This document shows, one piece after another, positions 61,426-64,000 of a stretch of 64,000 nt of DNA. Numbering within the stretch: position 1 is the first letter of the stretch; each line of letters begins with the position of its first letter. Location of the stretch: contig NZ_VWPH01000013.1 of NCBI RefSeq assembly GCF_008630535.1, forward strand, positions 62,001-126,000, in the 5' to 3' direction. Made by a program: the position numbers and the translations under genes. The notes under the pieces were generated by a model. It did no database searches, was not told where the DNA came from, and saw only the letters and a program-made list of their open reading frames with translations. Source of the stretch: Saccharopolyspora hirsuta (GTDB lineage: Bacteria > Actinomycetota > Actinomycetes > Mycobacteriales > Pseudonocardiaceae).

Positions 61426-64000
61426 CCTCCGGGTGGATGTTGCGGAGGTCGGAGAGGGTTGGGTCGGGTAGGGCGCTCAGGCGGCCCGCCTGGCGGGTCA
61501 TGGTGGACTCCAGGAGCTGGCGGGCGTAGCGGGCGTTGCCGAAGTTGCGGTCGCGGGGCATCTCCTCGAAGTGGCGGCGCAGCGCCGCCAGGACGTCCTC
61601 GCCGCACTCGTAGCCGTTGCTGCGCGCGGTGCGGTCGAAGATCTCCGCCAGCTCCGCCGGGGTGTAGTCGGCGAACTCGACGTGGCGGGAGAAGCGCGAG
61701 CCCAGGCCCGGGTTGGTGGCCAGGAAGTCCTGCATCTCCGCCGAGTAGCCCGCCACGATCACCACCACCTCGTCGCGGTGGTCCTCCATCAGCTTGACCA
61801 GGGTGTCCACCGCTTCCCGGCCGAAGTCGTTGCCACCGGCCGAGGTCAGCGCGTACGCCTCGTCGATGAACAGCACGCCGCCGCGGGCCCGCTCGAAGGC
61901 GTCGCGGGTGAGCTGCGCGGTGTGCCCGATGTACTTGCCGACCAGGTCGGCGCGGCTGACCTCGACGAGCTGGCCGGTCGGCAAGACGTCGAGGTCGGCG
62001 AGCACCTCGCCGTAGAGGCGGGCCACCGTCGTCTTGCCGGTGCCGGGCGGACCGGCGAACACCAGGTGGTGGCTGATCTTCGGGGTCGGCAGCCCGGCCG
62101 CCGCGCGCCGCCGGTTCGCGGCCAGCAGGTTCACCAGGTCCTCGACCGCCGACTTCACCGAGCCGATGCCGATCATCTCCCGCAGCCGGGTCAGCGCCGA
62201 CGGCTTCTCCGGCTCGGCGGCCTCGGGTTCCGCGCCGACGTCGGCGGGCAGCATGCGGGACAGCTCGGCCTCGTCGGCGTCGGGCTGCCCGGCGAGCCGG
62301 ACCGCCTGCCGGTCGATCATCTCCTCGAACAGCTTGCGGGCCGCGCGGCCGTTGCCGAAGTCCGCGCCGCGGTGCAGCCGCCCGAAGTACCGCTCCAGCG
62401 CCTCGCGGGTGCCGTCGCCGAGCTCGTAGCTGTGCGCCTGGCACAGCCGCTCGACGATGGTGACCAGCTCGGGCACCGAGTAGTTCTCGAACTCGACGGT
62501 GCGGTTGAAGCGGGACGCCAGGCCGGGGTTGGAGGCCAGGAAGCCGTCCATCTGCTCGGAGTACCCGGCGGCGATGACCACCACGTCGTCGCGGTGGTCC
62601 TCCATCAGCTTGACCAGGGTGTCGACCGCTTCGCGGCCGAAGTCGGGCCCGCCGCCCTCCTGCGCGTTCAGCGTGTACGCCTCGTCGATGAACAGCACGC
62701 CGCCGAGGGCCTTGGTGAACGCCTCGGTGGTCTTGATCGCGGTGCCGCCGACGATCTGCGCGACCAGGTCGGCGCGGGCCACCTCCACCAGGTGCCCGCT
62801 GCGCAGCGCGCCGAGCGAGGCGAGGATCTCGCCGTAGAGGCGGGCCACGGTGGTCTTGCCGGTGCCGGGCGGCCCGGCGAAGATCAGGTGGCGGCTCATC
62901 GGCAGCGCGGGCAGCCCGGCCGCTTCCCGCCGCTTGGCCATCTCGGTCAGGTTCACCAGGGTCGTGACCTGCTGCTTCACCCCGTCCAGCCCGACCAGCG
63001 CGGCGAGTTCGGCCAGCGGTCCGGCCTCCGCGTCGGTGGTCCCGGCGTTGTCCCGGCTGTCCAGGTTCTCGATCTCCAGCCGGGAGCTGTCCGGCGAGTG
63101 CACGCCGACGCCGCCGTTGCCGGTGGCGGTGCAGTTGGTCACCGCGACGGGTTCGGCGGTCTCCACCCGGACGCCGTCGCGGGTGTTGTCGGTCAGCTCG
63201 CAGTCCTCGAGGGTGGCGCGGCCGCCGTCGTGCACCAGCACGCCGTGGCCGTCGTTCTTGCTGATCTTGCCGCGCAGCAGGGTGAGCTCGGCGTGGTCGG
63301 CGACGGTGATGCCGTCGCCGGTGCAGTCGCGCACCTCGCACTCCCGCAGCAGCCCGGTGCCGCCCCGCTCGACGGCCACCCCGGTCGCCGCCCGGATCAC
63401 CGCGCGGTCCACCGTCGGGTCGGCGTCCTCGCCGATGCGCAGGCCGGTGCGGGCGACGTCGCCGATCTCGACGTCCTCCAGGCGCCCGTGCCCGCCGCCG
63501 AACACCGCGATGCCGTCGCCGCGCGCGTCCTGCACGGTGACCCGGCGCAGCATCGGGTTCGCCCCGGCGCGCACGGTGATCCCGGTGCCCTCGACGTCCT
63601 GGACCTCCAGCTGCTCGAACTCCGCGACCGATTCGTCGGTGAGCACCACGCCGTCCTCCGCGCAGTCGCGGACCGAGGTGTCGCGGAACACCGGCCCGGC
63701 CAGCTCGCCGACCTCGATGGCGGCCTTGCGGGTGCCGACGATCCGCAGCTCCTCGTAGCTGCCCTTGGCCTTGTCGGTGATCAGCAGGCCGTTGGCCTTG
63801 GTGCGGCCGACGCGGCACCCGGTCACCACCGGTTCGCTGCCGCCCAGCACGACCAGGCCGTGCTCGCGGGTGCCGGTGAACGAGCAGTCCCGCAGCGTCG
63901 GGCGGCCCTGGCTGTTCACGTAGGCACCGATCGCCACGTCCTTGACGGAGGTGCCGCGGATGGTGGTGCTGCTGCTGGCCTCCAGGGCGATCGCGGGCTT
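61412..64000 (-). CDS. Beta-helix / double AAA+ ATPase, 5' end missing
   Basis: At least 862 residues, with the start beyond the window edge. The visible first 300 residues are right-handed beta-helix repeats (RDCSFTGTREHGLVVLGGSE-type turns). Two CbxX/CfqX AAA+ domains follow, each with FAGPPGTGKTTVARLYGE (Walker A) and GGVLFIDEAY (Walker B). The AAA part resembles EccA of T7SS, whose own N-terminus is TPR-like rather than beta-helical. It lies next to the mycosin pseudoenzyme on the same strand (about 295-bp gap), which suggests a linked membrane or secretion function. Confidence 0.85.
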   Translation of the reverse strand, partial: KPAIALEASSSTTIRGTSVKDVAIGAYVNSQGRPTLRDCSFTGTREHGLVVLGGSEPVVTGCRVGRTKANGLLITDKAKGSYEELRIVGTRKAAIEVGELAGPVFRDTSVRDCAEDGVVLTDESVAEFEQLEVQDVEGTGITVRAGANPMLRRVTVQDARGDGIAVFGGGHGRLEDVEIGDVARTGLRIGEDADPTVDRAVIRAATGVAVERGGTGLLRECEVRDCTGDGITVADHAELTLLRGKISKNDGHGVLVHDGGRATLEDCELTDNTRDGVRVETAEPVAVTNCTATGNGGVGVHSPDSSRLEIENLDSRDNAGTTDAEAGPLAELAALVGLDGVKQQVTTLVNLTEMAKRREAAGLPALPMSRHLIFAGPPGTGKTTVARLYGEILASLGALRSGHLVEVARADLVAQIVGGTAIKTTEAFTKALGGVLFIDEAYTLNAQEGGGPDFGREAVDTLVKLMEDHRDDVVVIAAGYSEQMDGFLASNPGLASRFNRTVEFENYSVPELVTIVERLCQAHSYELGDGTREALERYFGRLHRGADFGNGRAARKLFEEMIDRQAVRLAGQPDADEAELSRMLPADVGAEPEAAEPEKPSALTRLREMIGIGSVKSAVEDLVNLLAANRRRAAAGLPTPKISHHLVFAGPPGTGKTTVARLYGEVLADLDVLPTGQLVEVSRADLVGKYIGHTAQLTRDAFERARGGVLFIDEAYALTSAGGNDFGREAVDTLVKLMEDHRDEVVVIVAGYSAEMQDFLATNPGLGSRFSRHVEFADYTPAELAEIFDRTARSNGYECGEDVLAALRRHFEEMPRDRNFGNARYARQLLESTMTRQAGRLSALPDPTLSDLRNIHPEDLPI

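Overview
The window is one contiguous stretch of a high-GC actinomycete chromosome. Third codon positions are mostly G or C, GTG starts are common, and the gene set is actinobacterial: mycothiol synthase (mshD), a GlnR-type regulator, an RsiG-like anti-sigma factor, DUF3073, and type VII secretion (T7SS) relatives. Gene content and order suggest a Pseudonocardiales member, possibly Saccharopolyspora-like. That placement is inference from gene content, not from a search. No rRNA, tRNA, transposase, integrase, CRISPR array or replication origin was seen.

Layout. 1-7.6 kb: end of purC, then purS-purQ-purL with overlapping ends, with a deacetylase-like gene, an Asp-rich secreted protein, a metallo-beta-lactamase-fold hydrolase and an NAD-epimerase between. 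7.7-19.4 kb: two tandem membrane pentapeptide proteins, a GH25 lysozyme, a GGDEF-EAL protein, a GH15 glucoamylase-like enzyme, a T7SS-associated protein, a PRC-barrel protein, a secreted subtilase and a LuxR-type regulator. 19.4-24.6 kb: a sterol-carrier-like protein, a toxin-44 protein overlapping a membrane-protein gene, then purF and purM. 25.7-45.8 kb: a block whose order follows my recollection of the conserved actinobacterial segment Rv0808-Rv0820 of M. tuberculosis: DUF3073, YgfZ-like protein, class IV aminotransferase, nitrobindin-like protein, DUF1416, sulfurtransferase, thioredoxin, LmeA, GlnR, MshD and Pst transporter. 45.9-58.8 kb: a membrane-anchored phosphate-binding-like protein, regulators, phoU, a large LCP protein, a diguanylate cyclase, dusB, a TetR operon and a Cu/Zn superoxide dismutase. 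58.9-64 kb: an EamA transporter, a mycosin lacking its catalytic triad, and a beta-helix/double-AAA ATPase that runs off the end.

How genes work together. pur genes make purine nucleotides. pstSCAB, phoU and the anchored PBP protein form a phosphate uptake and sensing group; two 11-bp direct-repeat PHO boxes lie upstream of pstS and phoU. The DUF4395-sulfurtransferase-DUF1416 operon is preceded by a 24-codon ORF ending in Cys codons, matching the leaderless cysteine-responsive leader peptides. A GGDEF-EAL protein, a GGEEF protein and an RsiG-like protein make c-di-GMP control of development plausible.

The most unusual content is non-coding. A 16-bp palindromic unit occurs in seven pairs with a fixed 24-bp pitch but variable relative orientation. 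A ~297-bp element with CGCGATTT-type ends contains nested hairpins; two nearly full copies, one diverged copy and one fragment are present, and the diverged copy carries compensatory base changes that preserve a stem. A 145-bp element occurs twice, and at least six hairpins share CGTGAG/CTCACG outer arms. Most of these sit between tail-to-tail gene pairs.
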